A model generated the notes under the pieces. The model was not told the origin of the DNA, did no database searches, and saw only the letters and a list, made by a program, of their open reading frames with translations. DNA of 64,000 nt from Flavobacterium sp. (lineage in GTDB: Bacteria; Bacteroidota; Bacteroidia; Flavobacteriales; Flavobacteriaceae). The position numbers and the translations under genes were made by a program. The stretch spans positions 1 through 64,000 of the forward strand of contig JADKDN010000006.1 in assembly GCA_016718345.1 (NCBI GenBank), in the 5' to 3' direction. Shown one piece after another: positions 6,901-18,211 of the stretch. Positions within the stretch are counted from its first letter, which is position 1; the number at the start of each line of letters is the position of its first letter.

Positions 6901-8577
6901 AAATGAAATGGTCATTCTTTATTTTTTGCATTTTAGTATTGAGTCCTTTCAAAAATCAAGCTCAAAAAGAGTTAATCACTTCAAAAGCGATGGTGGTTTC
7001 TGCTCGTGAAGAGGCTTCTCAAATAGGTATTGAAATCCTAAAAAAAGGTGGAAATGCCTTTGATGCTATGGTCGCAACCGAATTGGCATTGGCCGTAGCC
7101 TATCCCTACGCAGGAAATATTGGTGGCGGTGGATTTATGGTTTATAGAAAAGCAAATGGCGAAATTGGCGCCTTGGACTATAGAGAAAAAGCCCCTTTGT
7201 TAGCCTCTAAAAGCATGTACTTGGATACAAATGGAAATGTTATTCCGAATTTGAGTGTAAATGGAGCCCTTGCCATTGGCGTTCCTGGAACTATTGCTGG
7301 AATTTTTGCTGTTCATGAAAAATTTGGGAAACTACCTATTGAGGACATTATAAAGCCAGTTATCGCTTTAGCGAAAAAAGGTATTGTAGTTACAGTAAAA
7401 CAAGAGAAACAGTTGCAAAATTATCACAATGATATTGTGATAATTAGTGGAAACCAAACACTATTGGCTCAGGAATATAAAATGGGAGACACCATAAAAT
7501 ATCCAGCATTGGCAGAAACATTGAAGCGAATAATGAAAAACGGAAAAGATGAATTTTACCAAGGGGAAACAGCACAAAAGATGGTTGCCTTTATTCAAAA
7601 GAACGGTGGTATTATTTCTTTGGACGATTTGTCTAAATATGAAGCCAAATGGAGAACTCCCATAACCTTCACCTACAAAGATTTAAAAGTGATTTCGATG
7701 TCACCGCCATCAAGTGGAGGGATTACCTTAGGACAAATCATGAAAATGCTGGAGCCCTACCCGCTTTCAAAATTTGGGCATAATTCCGAAAAAAGTATTC
7801 AACTGATTACAGAGGCAGAACGACGAGCCTATGCGGATAGAAATTACTTTCTAGGCGATCCTGATTTTGTGAAAATACCTCATAATAAATTACTTAGCGA
7901 CGTTATCTAAAAAATAGAATGAAAACTTTTAATTGGGAAAAGCTACTCCATCCTCAGAAGTTTCGCATGGGAACATCACTATTTCGGAAAGTAACGAAAC
8001 CACTCATTATTCCATAGTTGATAGCGAAGGGAATGCCGTTTCTGCAACCACAACTTTGAATGGAGCTTATGGATCTAAATTGTATTCTGATGAATTGGGA
8101 TTCTTTTTCAATAATCAAATGGATGATTTTAGCAGCAAGCCGGGAAGCCCAAATTCCTATGGTTTGGTTGGCACTGAAGCCAACAGTATTGCACCCGAAA
8201 AGCGAATGCTAAGTTCGATGACGCCTACTATTATTGAAAAAAACGGACACTTATTTATGGTTGTAGGTACTCCCGGAGGATCGACGATTATCACCTCGGT
8301 TTTACAAACTATTTTGAATGTCTACGAATACAAAATGAGTATGCAGGAAGCTGTCAATGCCCCACGATTTCACCATCAATGGTTGCCCGATGAGGTAATT
8401 TTTGACCCTAATGGTTTTTCGGAAGCAACGATTTCCAGTTTAAGGAAAAAAGGCTATAAAATTAATTTGAAAACCACACCTGTTATTGGAAAAGTAGATG
8501 CCATTTTAGTATTACCGAACAGCACTTTAGAAGGCGGAGCAGATTATAGAGGCGATGACAAAGCCGTAGGATATTAA
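6897..8577 (+). CDS. ggt: Gamma-glutamyltransferase (frame broken near 7910-7940)
   Basis: Exported gamma-glutamyltransferase that hydrolyses glutathione and transfers gamma-glutamyl groups. Residues 1-23 form a signal peptide ending NQAQ. The large subunit follows (GGNAFDAMVATELALAVA, then GGGGFMVYR). The small subunit begins at the autocatalytic Thr of TTHYSIVD. It also has the PGGSTIITSVLQ substrate-binding segment near the C terminus. The two halves lie in different frames; two single-base corrections between 7906 and 7942 restore one ORF of about 560 residues, the expected size. Start overlaps acpH by 4 bp. Confidence 0.88.
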
Positions 8578-8590
8578 AAATAAAAAAAAT

Positions 8591-9254
8591 ATGAGTTTTA
8601 TTATTGAATTAGAGACTGCATTTGAACAAAGAAGAAATAATGACAATGCTACTCCTATGGAAAAATACATGAAAATCACTTCTCTTTTTTGGTTTAAAAA
8701 CAGAAGAAAGAAGAGCTGTTTTTAAAGATATTTTAAAACAAAACAAAGAGGAAATAGAAACTAATTCCAGAGTAATTGCAGCAGAATTGTATCTCAAAAA
8801 AGAGCGTGAATTCCATTACTGTGCTATTGAAATTTTAATACAAATACTTAAAAATAAGTACAAAAAAAAAGATATTCATCTCATTGAAAAGCTATTAGTT
8901 ACAAACTCTTGGTGGGATAGTGTGGATACGATTTCTAAATATATTTTAGGTCAATATCTACTTGAATTTCCCAATGAGACATTTACTGTAATTGGGCGTT
9001 TTTCAAATTCCAAAAACATGTGGTTGAACAGGAGTGCTATTTTATTTCAGCTCGGTTACAAACAAAAGACAAATTCATATATATTGTTTTCAGAGTGTAT
9101 TAAACATGCTCAATCCAATGAATTTTTTATTCAAAAAGCGATTGGTTGGGCCTTACGCGAATATGGAAAAACGAATCCAGAAGCGGTAAAAACATTTGTT
9201 GCGCAAACACAACTCAAACCTTTGAGTAAAAAAGAAGCGTTAAAAAATCTGTAA
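8591..9254 (+). CDS. alkD: DNA alkylation repair protein, AlkD family (frame broken near 8670-8690)
   Basis: A HEAT-like-repeat DNA glycosylase of the AlkD/AlkC type that excises alkylated purines. The start (MSFIIELETAFEQRRN) is at the ATG at 8591. Two missing bases in homopolymer runs near 8670 and 8688 separate it from the main frame, which continues FFGLKTEERRAVFKDILKQ. The conserved core includes WDSVDTISKYILGQYL and the signature FIQKAIGWALREYGKTNP. The corrected length is about 221 residues, typical of AlkD. It follows ggt by 13 bp, probably cotranscribed. Confidence 0.85.
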
Positions 9255-9297
9255 AAACTCAAATTAATGGTAAATTAGCACTTTTCATAACCATTCC

Positions 9298-11081
9298 ATG
9301 TTTAAGAAATTTTTCTACAAATTTGAACAGCTTATTGTTTGGGCTCAAAGCAAGCTCACCAACAAACAGTTCATCTTCTTGTCAAGTGTTTTGGTTGGGA
9401 TTTCAGCAGCCTTAGCGGTAATCATTTTAAAAACTTTTGCACATTGGGTTTTGCATTTGCCACACGAATCAATAAAATTCTGAATTTGTATTTCATTGAT
9501 AGTATTTTACCCATTCTGGGAATTCTACTTACAGTCCTTGTGGTCAAAAAAGTATTAGGAGGTACTATCGAGAAAGGTACTTCTCAAATTTTGTATGCCG
9601 TTGCAAAAAAGGCAAGTATTATTCCTAAAAAACAGATGTATGCTCAGATTATAACCAGCTCTTTAACCGTTGGTCTAGGAGGTTCAGCAGGATTAGAAAG
9701 TCCCATTGTAATTACAGGTGCTGCATTTGGCTCTAATTATGCTCAAAAATATAAATTACGATACAAAGACCGCACACTTCTTATCGGTTGTGGTGTTGCT
9801 GCTGGAATTGCTGCCGCATTTAATGCACCCATAGCAGGAGTATTATTTGCCATCGAAGTTTTGTTGGTCGATGTTAGTATTTCTGCGTTTACACCTATAA
9901 TGATAGCGGCTGCGACAGGCGCTTTGGTATCAGCAATCGCTTTGGACGAAACCATATTATTGTCTTTCAAGCAGCAACAAACGTTCAATTATCACAATAT
10001 TCCTTACTATGTTTTATTGGGATTGTTTACAGGGTTTATCGCTGTTTATTATTCTCGAAATTTTCAGCGAGTGGAACATCTTTTTGGCAGGCTCCGTTTG
10101 TCTCCATATAAGAAAGCCATTTTTGGCGCCTCGCTTTTAGCGGTATTGATTTTTGTTTTTCCCACCCTATTTGGCGAAGGATATGAAAGTATTAAGACCT
10201 TGTCTGAAAGTGACCCTGGACAGCTATTAGAAAACACACTTTTTAGTGGTTTTAGAGACAACAGTTGGGCTTTACTGCTTTTTGTGGGGTGCACGATGAT
10301 GCTAAAAGTTTTTGCAACAGCTATCACGATTGGAAGCGGCGGTAATGGAGGAAATTTTGCTCCTTCCCTATTTTTAGGTTCTTATGTTGGTTTTTTCTTT
10401 TCTAAATTTTTGAATCTAATAGGTTTAACTAAATTACCTATCAGTAATTTCACCATGGTAGGAATGGCAGGAATTTTAAGCGGATTGTTTCATGCGCCTT
10501 TAACTGCTATTTTCCTTATCGCTGAAATTACAGGAGGATATGATTTAATGATTCCATTGATGATAGTTTCATCCATTAGTTTTGCTATTTCCAAACGATT
10601 TGAAAAACATTCGATGGATGTGAAAAATTTAGCTCGAAAAGGCAATGCTTTTACTAGCAATAAAGACAGCAATATTTTATCGACAATTGATACCGAAAAA
10701 ATAATTCAAACCGATTATTTAACTGTCACTGCTGATGAAAATTTAGAAAAATTGGTTGATTTGATTTCCCATTCCAATCAAGTTGTATTTGCAGTAGTTA
10801 ATTCAGACAAAGAATTGTTGGGAGTTATTCATTTTAATGACATTCGAGAAATTATATTTAGTAATTTTAAAGTGAAGTATACCCCTGTAAAAGAGGTAAT
10901 GAGTGCCCCAAAAGAGATTATCTATCCAACAGATAGTATGGAAACCGTAATGAACAAATTTGAAACTTCAAAAGTAGCATTCCTTCCAGTCCTTAAAAAT
11001 GGAAAATATTATGGTTTTATTTCAAAATCCATTGCGCTTGAAGAATATAGAAGCAAACTAAAATCGATGACGATTGATTAA
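9298..11081 (+). CDS. ClC-type chloride channel/antiporter with CBS domains (frame broken near 9476)
   Basis: A ClC family anion transporter of about 594 residues after restoring one T near 9476. The N-terminal cytoplasmic helix and first membrane helix lie in the first frame, everything else in the second. ClC landmarks are GSAGLESP (in place of GREGP), GVAAGIAAAFNAPIAGVLFA and GSGGNGGNFAPSLFLG, the selectivity region. Membrane helices continue to about residue 430, then two CBS domains follow (residues about 450-590; TDYLTVTADENL and VMSAPKEIIYPTDSM), which usually bind adenine nucleotides. Whether it is channel or H+-coupled antiporter cannot be decided by eye. Confidence 0.85.
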
Positions 11082-11083
11082 AA

Positions 11084-11124
11084 TTAATATCGGTTAGGTA
11101 AAAATTTTTTATATCCGATATTAA
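11084..11124 (+). promoter_or_regulatory. Dyad operator upstream of the Fic gene
   Basis: A perfect 10-bp inverted repeat, TTAATATCGG at 11084-11093 and CCGATATTAA at 11115-11124. The 21-bp spacer (AT-rich) puts the half-sites about three helical turns apart. It lies immediately upstream of the -7 motif at 11128-11135. The Fic protein has a C-terminal helix-turn-helix-like tail, so autoregulation is a reasonable inference. Confidence 0.55.
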
Positions 11125-11127
11125 ATA

Positions 11128-11135
11128 TATCTTTG
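11128..11135 (+). promoter_or_regulatory. -7 promoter motif (TATCTTTG) for the Fic gene
   Basis: An exact TAnnTTTG match ends 7 bp before the ATG at 11143. Transcription from it would start at or next to the start codon, so the mRNA is probably leaderless. The dyad just upstream would cover the -33 region. Confidence 0.5.
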
Positions 11136-11142
11136 TTGTGTT

Positions 11143-12095
11143 ATGTGGAAAATTGATTTAGGATATAGAGATGAAATGCAATCAACCTTTGAAAGGTTGT
11201 TTGAAAAAAAACAACATTTGCAATCCAGCAGACCGTTGCCAAGCATTGCTTTGCATAAAATTAGAGAGAGCTTATCCATAGAATGGACCTATAATTCTAA
11301 CAGTATAGAAGGGAATACTTTGAGTCTTAGAGAAACTCAAATGGTTATTCAAGAAGGAATTACGATAAAAGGAAAATCACTTCGAGAACACTTTGAAACT
11401 CACAATCACGATAAGGCAATAGATTATCTTTACAGTATTGTAAGTGAAAATTATATTTTACGTTCAATCGATATACTTAATTTGCACGAACTAGTTTTAC
11501 GTTCCATAGAAGATGATTTTGCAGGTCGAATTCGTAATGGAGGAGTTCGCATTTCTGGTGCAAATTTCACTCCGCCAAATGCTAATAAAGTTTCCGATTT
11601 ACTTGATGAACTAATTAACTTTATCAACCAAAATCCGCTGCAACTTAATGACATAGAATTAGCAACAGTATTTCATCATAAACTAGTTTGGATTCATCCC
11701 TTTTTTGACGGAAACGGTAGAACAGTTAGACTAGCAATGAATTTGCTTTTAATGCGTGTTGGATTTCCTCCTGCTATCATCCTAAAAAATGACAGAAAAA
11801 AATACTATGAAGCACTAAATCAAGCCAATAGTGGAAATTATCAAAAATTGACCCTATTAATGAGTCAAGCATTAGAACGCACTTTAAACATATACATTAA
11901 TGCTTTACCTGGTAATGATAAAGAGTACATTGAAATTTCAAGTTTAGTAAAGAACCAAGCATGCCCTATGGTCAAGAATATATAAGTTTATTGGCTAGAA
12001 CAGGAAAAATAGATGCTTATAAAGAGGGCAGAAATTGGCTCACTACTAAAGAAGCTGTCAGTGATTATATGACAACACGAAAAAGAAAGCGCTGA
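11143..12095 (+). CDS. Fic family adenylyltransferase with C-terminal HTH-like tail (frame broken near 11960)
   Basis: Fic enzymes transfer AMP, or related groups, from nucleotides to hydroxyl side chains of target proteins. The active-site motif HPFFDGNGRTVR lies near residues 184-195 with the catalytic His first. An N-terminal inhibitory-helix motif, SNSIEGN near residue 52, is of the class II, self-inhibited type. After the frame break the protein continues PYGQEYISLLARTGKIDAYK and ends TTRKRKR. This is a small excisionase-like segment probably binding DNA. The corrected length is about 317 residues. A dyad overlaps its promoter and a terminator overlaps its stop, so it is a self-contained unit, possibly self-regulated. 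Confidence 0.85.
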
Positions 12096-12113
12096 CATTG
12101 TTAGCGCTTTTTT
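12086..12113 (+). terminator. Rho-independent terminator after the Fic gene
   Basis: An 8-bp perfect stem, AAAGCGCT at 12086-12093 and AGCGCTTT at 12103-12110, with a 9-base loop and a T-run to 12113. It overlaps the stop codon TGA at 12093-12095. Confidence 0.75.
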
Positions 12114-12170
12114 CATTTTCATTTAACAAAATCTTCTTAACCGTTGCATCAAAAGAACAAATCAAAATAG

Positions 12171-12178
12171 TAACTTTG
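12171..12178 (+). promoter_or_regulatory. -7 promoter motif (TAACTTTG) for uvrA
   Basis: A TAnnTTTG match 18 bp before the uvrA ATG. A TTG at 12144-12146 could serve as the -33 element, although the 24-bp gap is longer than usual. Confidence 0.45.
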
Positions 12179-12195
12179 CGTTTTGTTCAAAAATT

Positions 12196-15020
12196 ATGTT
12201 AGAAAACGATACGATAGAAGTATTAGGAGCACGAGTTCATAATCTCAAAAATATTGATGTTTCCATTCCAAGAGAAAAATTAGTGGTTATAACTGGGCTT
12301 TCTGGTTCAGGAAAATCTTCATTGGCTTTTGACACCATTTATGCTGAGGGACAGCGTCGCTATGTAGAAACTTTTTCGGCTTATGCTCGTCAATTTCTTG
12401 GTGGCTTGGAGCGTCCAGATGTTGATAAAATTGATGGTCTTTCTCCCGTAATTGCTATTGAGCAAAAAACAACCAGTAAAAGTCCACGATCCACTGTTGG
12501 CACTATCACCGAAATTTATGATTTTCTCAGATTGTTGTATGCACGTGCAAGTGATGCCTACAGCTATAATACGGGAGAAAAAATGGTTTCTTATTGTGAT
12601 GAACAAATCAAAGAACTCATCACTAAAGATTTTTAGGGAAACGTATCAATATTTTAGCGCCAGTAATCAAAACCAGAAAAGGTCATTATGGTGAGTTATT
12701 CCAACAAATTGCAAAACAGGGCTTTTTAAAAGTAAGAATCAATGGAGAAATAAAAGATATTACTCCAGGAATGAAACTAGATCGATACAAAACACACGAT
12801 ATTGAGATTGTTATCGATAGAATGGTGGTCGAAAACTCTTCTGAGAATGAAAAAAGATTAAACGAAAGTATAAAAACAGCCATGTATCATGGTGAAAATG
12901 TGTTGATGATATTGGATCAAGATTCTGAAAAGATTCGTTTTTTTAGTCGGAATTTAATGTGTCCAACCACTGGAATTTCGTATCAAAATCCCGAACCCAA
13001 TTTATTTTCTTTCAATTCACCCAAAGGAGCTTGTGAACATTGTAATGGACTGGGTACAGTAAACGAAATCAACTTAAAAAAAATTATCCCTAATCCTAAT
13101 CTATCTATAAAGAATGGTGGTTTTGCTCCTTTAGGCGAATATAAATCGTCTTGGATTTTCAAGCAATTAGAAATCATAGGGAAAAAATACAATTTCAAAA
13201 TAACAGATGCTATTGAAACCATTTCTGAGGAACATGGAAATGATTTTGAATGGTGGCAAGAAAAATTTTCGGTTGAATCTAAAACTTTAGGTATTACTAA
13301 AGAATATAAAATTGAATTTGAAGGAATTTCTCATTTTATAAAAACCAACATGATGAAAGCGGTTCAGCAACCATAAAGCGATGGGCAAAAGAATTCATGG
13401 ACGAAATAAAATGCCCTGTATGTGAAGGTTCTAGATTGAAAAAAGAAGCTCTATTTTTTAAAATAGATGCTAAAAACATTTCTGAATTATGCAACTTAGA
13501 CATTTCAGACTTGACCATTTGGTTTGAAAATTTAAATTCATATTTATCTGATAAACAAAAAACTATAGCCTCTGAAGTAATTAAAGAAATTAAAGACCGA
13601 TTGGCTTTTTTGATGAATGTTGGATTGAATTATTTGTCTCTGAGTCGTAGCTCCAAATCACTCTCAGGTGGTGAAGCCCAACGTATTCGATTGGCTACCC
13701 AAATTGGTTCACAATTAGTTGGAGTTTTATATATCTTAGATGAACCTAGCATTGGTTTACATCAAAGAGACAATGAAAAACTAATTCATTCTCTAGAGAA
13801 ATTACGCGATATTGGAAACTCTGTAATTGTGGTTGAACACGATAAAGACATGATTGAACGTGCTGATTATGTTATCGATATTGGTCCAAAAGCAGGAAAA
13901 TTTGGAGGAGAAATTATTAGCAAAGGTACCCCTGCAGAAATTTTAAAAGAACATACCATTACCGCCATGTATCTGAATGGAGAAATGAAAATTGAGATTC
14001 CTAAAAAACGAAGAGCAGGAAATGGAAAGTTCTTAAAATTAACTGGAGCCACAGGAAATAATCTCAAGAATGTTTCAATAGAATTGCCTTTAGGGAAAAT
14101 GATTTGTATTACTGGAGTTTCTGGTAGTGGAAAATCAACCTTAATAAATGAAACACTCTACCCTATTTTGAATGAATTTTACTTCAATGGTGTAAAGAAA
14201 CCTCAACCGTATAAAAAAATAGAAGGATTAGAACATATTGATAAAGTCATTGATATTGATCAAAGTCCCATTGGTAGAACCCCTCGCTCCAATCCAGCAA
14301 CCTACACAGAAGTTTTTTACGGAAATTAGAAATTTGTTTACGATGACTTCGAAAGTATGATTCGAGGTTACAAAGCAGGACGATTTAGTTTTAATGTTAA
14401 AGGTGGTCGGTGTGAAACTTGTGAAGGTGCTGTGGTTATAACTATTGAAATGAATTTTTTGCCTGATGTTTATGTTGAATGCGAAACTTGTCAAGGTAAG
14501 AGATTCAATAGAGAAACATTAGAAATTCGATACAAAGGGAAATCCATTTCGGATGTATTGAACATGACAGTAGATGAAGCCGTTCCGTTTTTTGAAAATA
14601 TTCCAAAAATTTATAGAAAAGTAAAAACCATTCAAGATGTTGGATTGGGCTATATTACACTTGGGCAACAAAGTACAACACTTTCTGGTGGTGAAGCACA
14701 ACGAATTAAATTAGCTGGAGAATTGTCTAAAAAAGATACAGGAAATACGCTATACATTCTTGATGAGCCCACAACTGGATTGCATTTTGAGGACATTCGA
14801 GGTTTTGATGGATGTTATCAATAAATTAGTTAACAAAGGCAACACCATTCTAATTATAGAGCACAATCTGGACGTAATTAAATTAGCTGATTACATTATA
14901 GATATAGGTCCTGAGGGTGGTAAAGGAGGTGGACAAATTGTTGCCCAAGGAACACCTGAAGAAATTGTAAAAAATAAAAAAGGATACACCGCGCAATTTT
15001 TGAAAAAAGAATTACTTTAG
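12196..15020 (+). CDS. uvrA: Excinuclease ABC subunit A (five frame segments)
   Basis: The DNA-damage sensor of nucleotide excision repair, an ABC-type ATPase dimer that loads UvrB. Segments are 12196-12636, 12640-13376, 13340-14329, 14330-14824 and 14805-15020. Seen in order are Walker A GLSGSGKSS, zinc module CPTTG...CEHCNGLG and CPVCEGSRLKK, ABC signature LSGGEAQRIRL, second Walker A GVSGSGKST, CETCEGA...CETCQG and second signature LSGGEAQRIKL. Each junction is cured by a one-base change (for example five T to six near 12633, five A to six near 13340). The product is about 941 residues, full length. Breaks in an essential-type repair gene with every motif intact point to sequencing error. 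The junction near 14340 appears to need two compensating changes. Confidence 0.9.
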
Positions 15021-15084
15021 CACGCTTTTTTATGAATGAATGTATTGTTCGTAAAAAAAACAAATTGAAAAATGAATTAAAAAT

Positions 15085-15813
15085 ATGAAATTACAAGATT
15101 TTGATAATGATGAGGAAAAAGTGATTCAAGACAAGTTAAAACAAAAAACTTGGAATGAAATTAGAACAAATGATAGCTGGGCAATTTTTAAAATTATGTC
15201 TGAATTTGTTAATGGTTATGAAACCATGGCACGAATCGGGCCTTGCGTAACTATTTTTGGTTCAGCTCGAATTAAGCCAGAACACGAGTACTACAAATTA
15301 GCAGAAAAAATTGCTTTTAAAATCAGTAAAGCCGGCTATGGAGTAATTACTGGCGGCGGACCTGGTATTATGGAAGCAGGAAATAAAGGAGCTCACAATG
15401 GTGGCGGTACCTCTGTTGGCTTAAATATCGAATTGCCATTTGAACAGCATTTTAACCCCTATATTGATAAAGATAAAAATTTAAATTTTGATTATTTCTT
15501 TGTACGTAAAGTAATTTTTGTGAAATATTCTCAAGGATTTGTGGTTATGCCCGGAGGTTTCGGTACTTTGGACGAAATGTTTGAGGCACTAACTTTAATA
15601 CAAACCAAAAAAATTGGAAAGTTTCCTATTATTTTAGTGGGTTCTAGTTTTTGGGCTGGTCTTATCGATTGGATTAAAGCAGTGTTAATAGAGCAGGAAA
15701 GAACGGTAAATGCCGAAGATTTAAATTTATTTAAGGTTGTTGATACTGCAGATGAAGTGCTGGAAACTCTAGATAATTTCTATAAAAAATACAATCTAAG
15801 TCCTAATTTCTAG
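15085..15813 (+). CDS. LOG family protein (TIGR00730 type)
   Basis: A 242-residue Rossmann-fold nucleotide-binding protein. The LOG signature PGGFGTLDEMFEALTLIQ is present at about residues 155-172. It is preceded by ITGGGPGIMEAGNKGAHNGG and IGPCVTIFGSARI. Characterised members are cytokinin riboside-5'-monophosphate phosphoribohydrolases that cleave nucleoside monophosphates to base and ribose-5-phosphate. The bacterial physiological substrate is often unclear. It follows uvrA by 64 bp and ends before a strong stem-loop at 15830, so it may share the uvrA transcript. Confidence 0.85.
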   Translation: MKLQDFDNDEEKVIQDKLKQKTWNEIRTNDSWAIFKIMSEFVNGYETMARIGPCVTIFGSARIKPEHEYYKLAEKIAFKISKAGYGVITGGGPGIMEAGNKGAHNGGGTSVGLNIELPFEQHFNPYIDKDKNLNFDYFFVRKVIFVKYSQGFVVMPGGFGTLDEMFEALTLIQTKKIGKFPIILVGSSFWAGLIDWIKAVLIEQERTVNAEDLNLFKVVDTADEVLETLDNFYKKYNLSPNF

Positions 15814-15829
15814 AAAAAACCGATACTTA

Positions 15830-15881
15830 AAATTCCAAATCCCAATTCTTTCTTGATTGGAATTTGGAATTTAATTTTTTG
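15830..15881 (+). terminator. Long stem-loop, probable terminator
   Basis: A 17-bp stem with one mismatch (15830-15846 and 15856-15872, built on AAATTCCAAATYCCAAT) with a 9-base loop. It is followed by AATTTTTTG. It lies between the LOG gene and the MBOAT gene and could terminate on either strand. Confidence 0.65.
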
Positions 15882-15895
15882 TTTAATTTTGATTT

Positions 15896-17329
15896 ATGTT
15901 TTTCAACTCCTTTCATTTCGCTATTTTTCTTCCAATACTTTTTGTACTCTATTGGTTTTTGTTTCAAAAATCAAAGTCAACACAAAATTTGATATTGATA
16001 GTAGCCAGCTATTATTTTTATTCTTGTTGGGATTGGCGATTTTTGTTTCTGTTGATTTTCTCCACTTTGCTGGATTATTTTTGTGCCATCAAAATTGAGA
16101 ATAGCCAAAAAGAATCCATAAGGAAGCTATGGCTTTGGTTGTGTATTGTAATAAACTTAGGCTTTCTCGGACTGTTTAAATACTACAACTTTTTTGCCGA
16201 TTCATTTTCTGAACTAGCGAATTCATTTGGATTACATTCAAGTCCAATCGTATTGAAATTAATTCTTCCCGTTGGGATTTCGTTTTACACATTTCACGGA
16301 TTATCTTATATCATTGATATCTATTACAAGCGCATACAATCTGAACGGAATTTTGTAGATTATTCATTATTCGTGAGTTATTTTCCTCTTTTGGTAGCTG
16401 GTCCTATCGAACGAGCTACTCACCTATTACCTCAATTGAAAATAAAAAGAGAATTCAATTTTGAAAAAGCCAAAGAAGGAATTTATCAAATTGTTTGGGG
16501 CTTGGTCAAAAAAGTAGTAATTGCTGATTCCTGCGCCAATTATGCCAATGAAGTTTTCAATCATTATCCAACAATGAATTCTTTATCACTGGCTTTAGGA
16601 GCTATTTATTTTGCTTTTCAAATCTATGGAGATTTTTCAGGTTACTCAGATATTGCGCTTGGAACATCCAAATTATTTGGAATTGACTTATTAAAAAACT
16701 TTAACTATCCCTATTTTTCAAGAGATATTGCAGAGTTTTGGAGACGATGGCACATTTCGCTAACCACTTGGTTTCGAGATTATTTATACATACCATTAGG
16801 TGGCAGTAAAGGCTCGAAATGGTTTCAGGTTAGAAACACTTTTATCATTTTTCTGGTAAGTGGTTTTTGGCATGGTGCCAGTTGGACGTATGTTTTTTGG
16901 GGATTTATTAATGCTATTTATTTTATTCCTCTTTTGTTATTGAAACGAAATAGAAAAAACGTCGACGATATTGCATTAGGATTTGATTTCGGTTCGGTGA
17001 AAACCATATTCAACATTTTGATAACATTTTTAATTACCTGTTTTGCCTGGATATTTTTTAGAGCAAAAACTATTCACGATGCTTTTGCGTATATTCATAG
17101 AATGTTTGAAGATTTAAATTTTAGCAAGCAATATTTTAGCATAGAGCGTTACAACTATGATTTACTTCCTTTGGTGTTGGTATTTATTGTTGTAGAATGG
17201 AATAATAGAACCAAAATTGAACCTATTTCAGGAAAATACAGTTGGGTTAAATTGAGTCTTAGTCTTGCTGCACTATTAGCATTAGGTGTTTTTTCTGATT
17301 ATAAAGAATTCATTTATTTTCAATTCTAA
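15896..17329 (+). CDS. MBOAT family O-acyltransferase (AlgI/DltB/PatA type)
   Basis: A 477-residue polytopic membrane enzyme that moves acyl groups from the cytoplasm to an extracellular acceptor. Conserved features are SFYTFHGLSYIIDIYY, the DFSGYSDIALG segment, the WRRWHISLTTWFRDYL block and the catalytic His of SGFWHGASW. Many hydrophobic segments span the protein. The next gene starts within the stop (TAATG) and encodes an SGNH-like partner, the standard MBOAT-SGNH pairing for O-acetylation of surface polymers. The polymer is unknown because no alginate or cellulose genes are nearby. Confidence 0.9.
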   Translation: MFFNSFHFAIFLPILFVLYWFLFQKSKSTQNLILIVASYYFYSCWDWRFLFLLIFSTLLDYFCAIKIENSQKESIRKLWLWLCIVINLGFLGLFKYYNFFADSFSELANSFGLHSSPIVLKLILPVGISFYTFHGLSYIIDIYYKRIQSERNFVDYSLFVSYFPLLVAGPIERATHLLPQLKIKREFNFEKAKEGIYQIVWGLVKKVVIADSCANYANEVFNHYPTMNSLSLALGAIYFAFQIYGDFSGYSDIALGTSKLFGIDLLKNFNYPYFSRDIAEFWRRWHISLTTWFRDYLYIPLGGSKGSKWFQVRNTFIIFLVSGFWHGASWTYVFWGFINAIYFIPLLLLKRNRKNVDDIALGFDFGSVKTIFNILITFLITCFAWIFFRAKTIHDAFAYIHRMFEDLNFSKQYFSIERYNYDLLPLVLVFIVVEWNNRTKIEPISGKYSWVKLSLSLAALLALGVFSDYKEFIYFQF

Positions 17330-18211
17330 TGAAGCAGTTTATACTTTTTATAGTTAAAATTTTTGCCATTCTATTATTGACCATGGTGCTGTTAGATTTA
17401 TTCCCGTTTATTTGAATTCAATTCAAGGAACAAAATTGATAATTTGTACCAATCAAAAGATAGAAATTACGATGTAATCTTTTTAGGTTCATCAAGAGTC
17501 AATAATCATTTTGTACCAGAAATATTCAATAATAAAGGGTATAAAACATTCAACTTTGGTATCACGCGTTCCCGATTAAAGGAATCGGCATTAATGCTAA
17601 AACTAATGGTTGAACGCAATTATAAAATTAAAAATCTAATTCTTCAAGTCGATTTGAATATCAATACCAATGACCATTCAGAAGCGATACGATCTTTGTT
17701 TATGCCCTATCTGCATTTTTCTAAAACCATACGAGATCACTACAAAAGTATTCCAGAATACAACAAATTGCTCTATATTCCGTTTTACCGATATATGAAT
17801 TATGATGCACGAATTGGTTTTCAGGAAATGTTCAACGCTGCTATTCACAAAAAAACTAATGCCCTAGATAATGATGGTTTTTATCCTTTGCCAAAAAACA
17901 AGAGCAAACTAATACCAGCCGATTTGTCAAAATATTACCCGAAAAGGAATAAAGCCTACGAAGAAATTAGAGCTATTTGCCAAAAAAACAACATCCATTT
18001 AATTGCAATTACCACTCCCATCTGCATCAATACGATTAACAGAGATTATTTTAATCATATCCAGTCCGTTTACCCAGAAATTCATAACTTTGAAGATGCG
18101 GTTGTTGATGACAAGTATTTTTCCACCTGCGGACATATGAATAAAGATGGTGCGGTAGAATTTACAAAAATTGTTTTTAATGCCTTTTTCAAACCCAAAA
18201 CTGCCCCTTGA
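17330..18211 (+). CDS. SGNH-like acyltransferase partner of MBOAT (frame broken near 17412)
   Basis: Starts at the ATG at 17330, overlapping the MBOAT stop. A single N-terminal membrane segment (FILFIVKIFAILLLTMVLL) is followed, after one frame correction, by a periplasmic domain. This has the SGNH block I GSSRVNNHF and a C-terminal CGHMNKDGAVEF block containing the catalytic His. The fold class is that of AlgJ/AlgX/DltD, which complete acyl transfer outside the membrane. The corrected length is about 293 residues. Family level is confident, the acceptor is not. Confidence 0.7.

Noticed and set aside
12196..15020. uvrA as a true pseudogene
   Set aside because: All catalytic and zinc motifs are intact, nearly all breaks are one-base changes, and the same kind of break affects many unrelated housekeeping genes.
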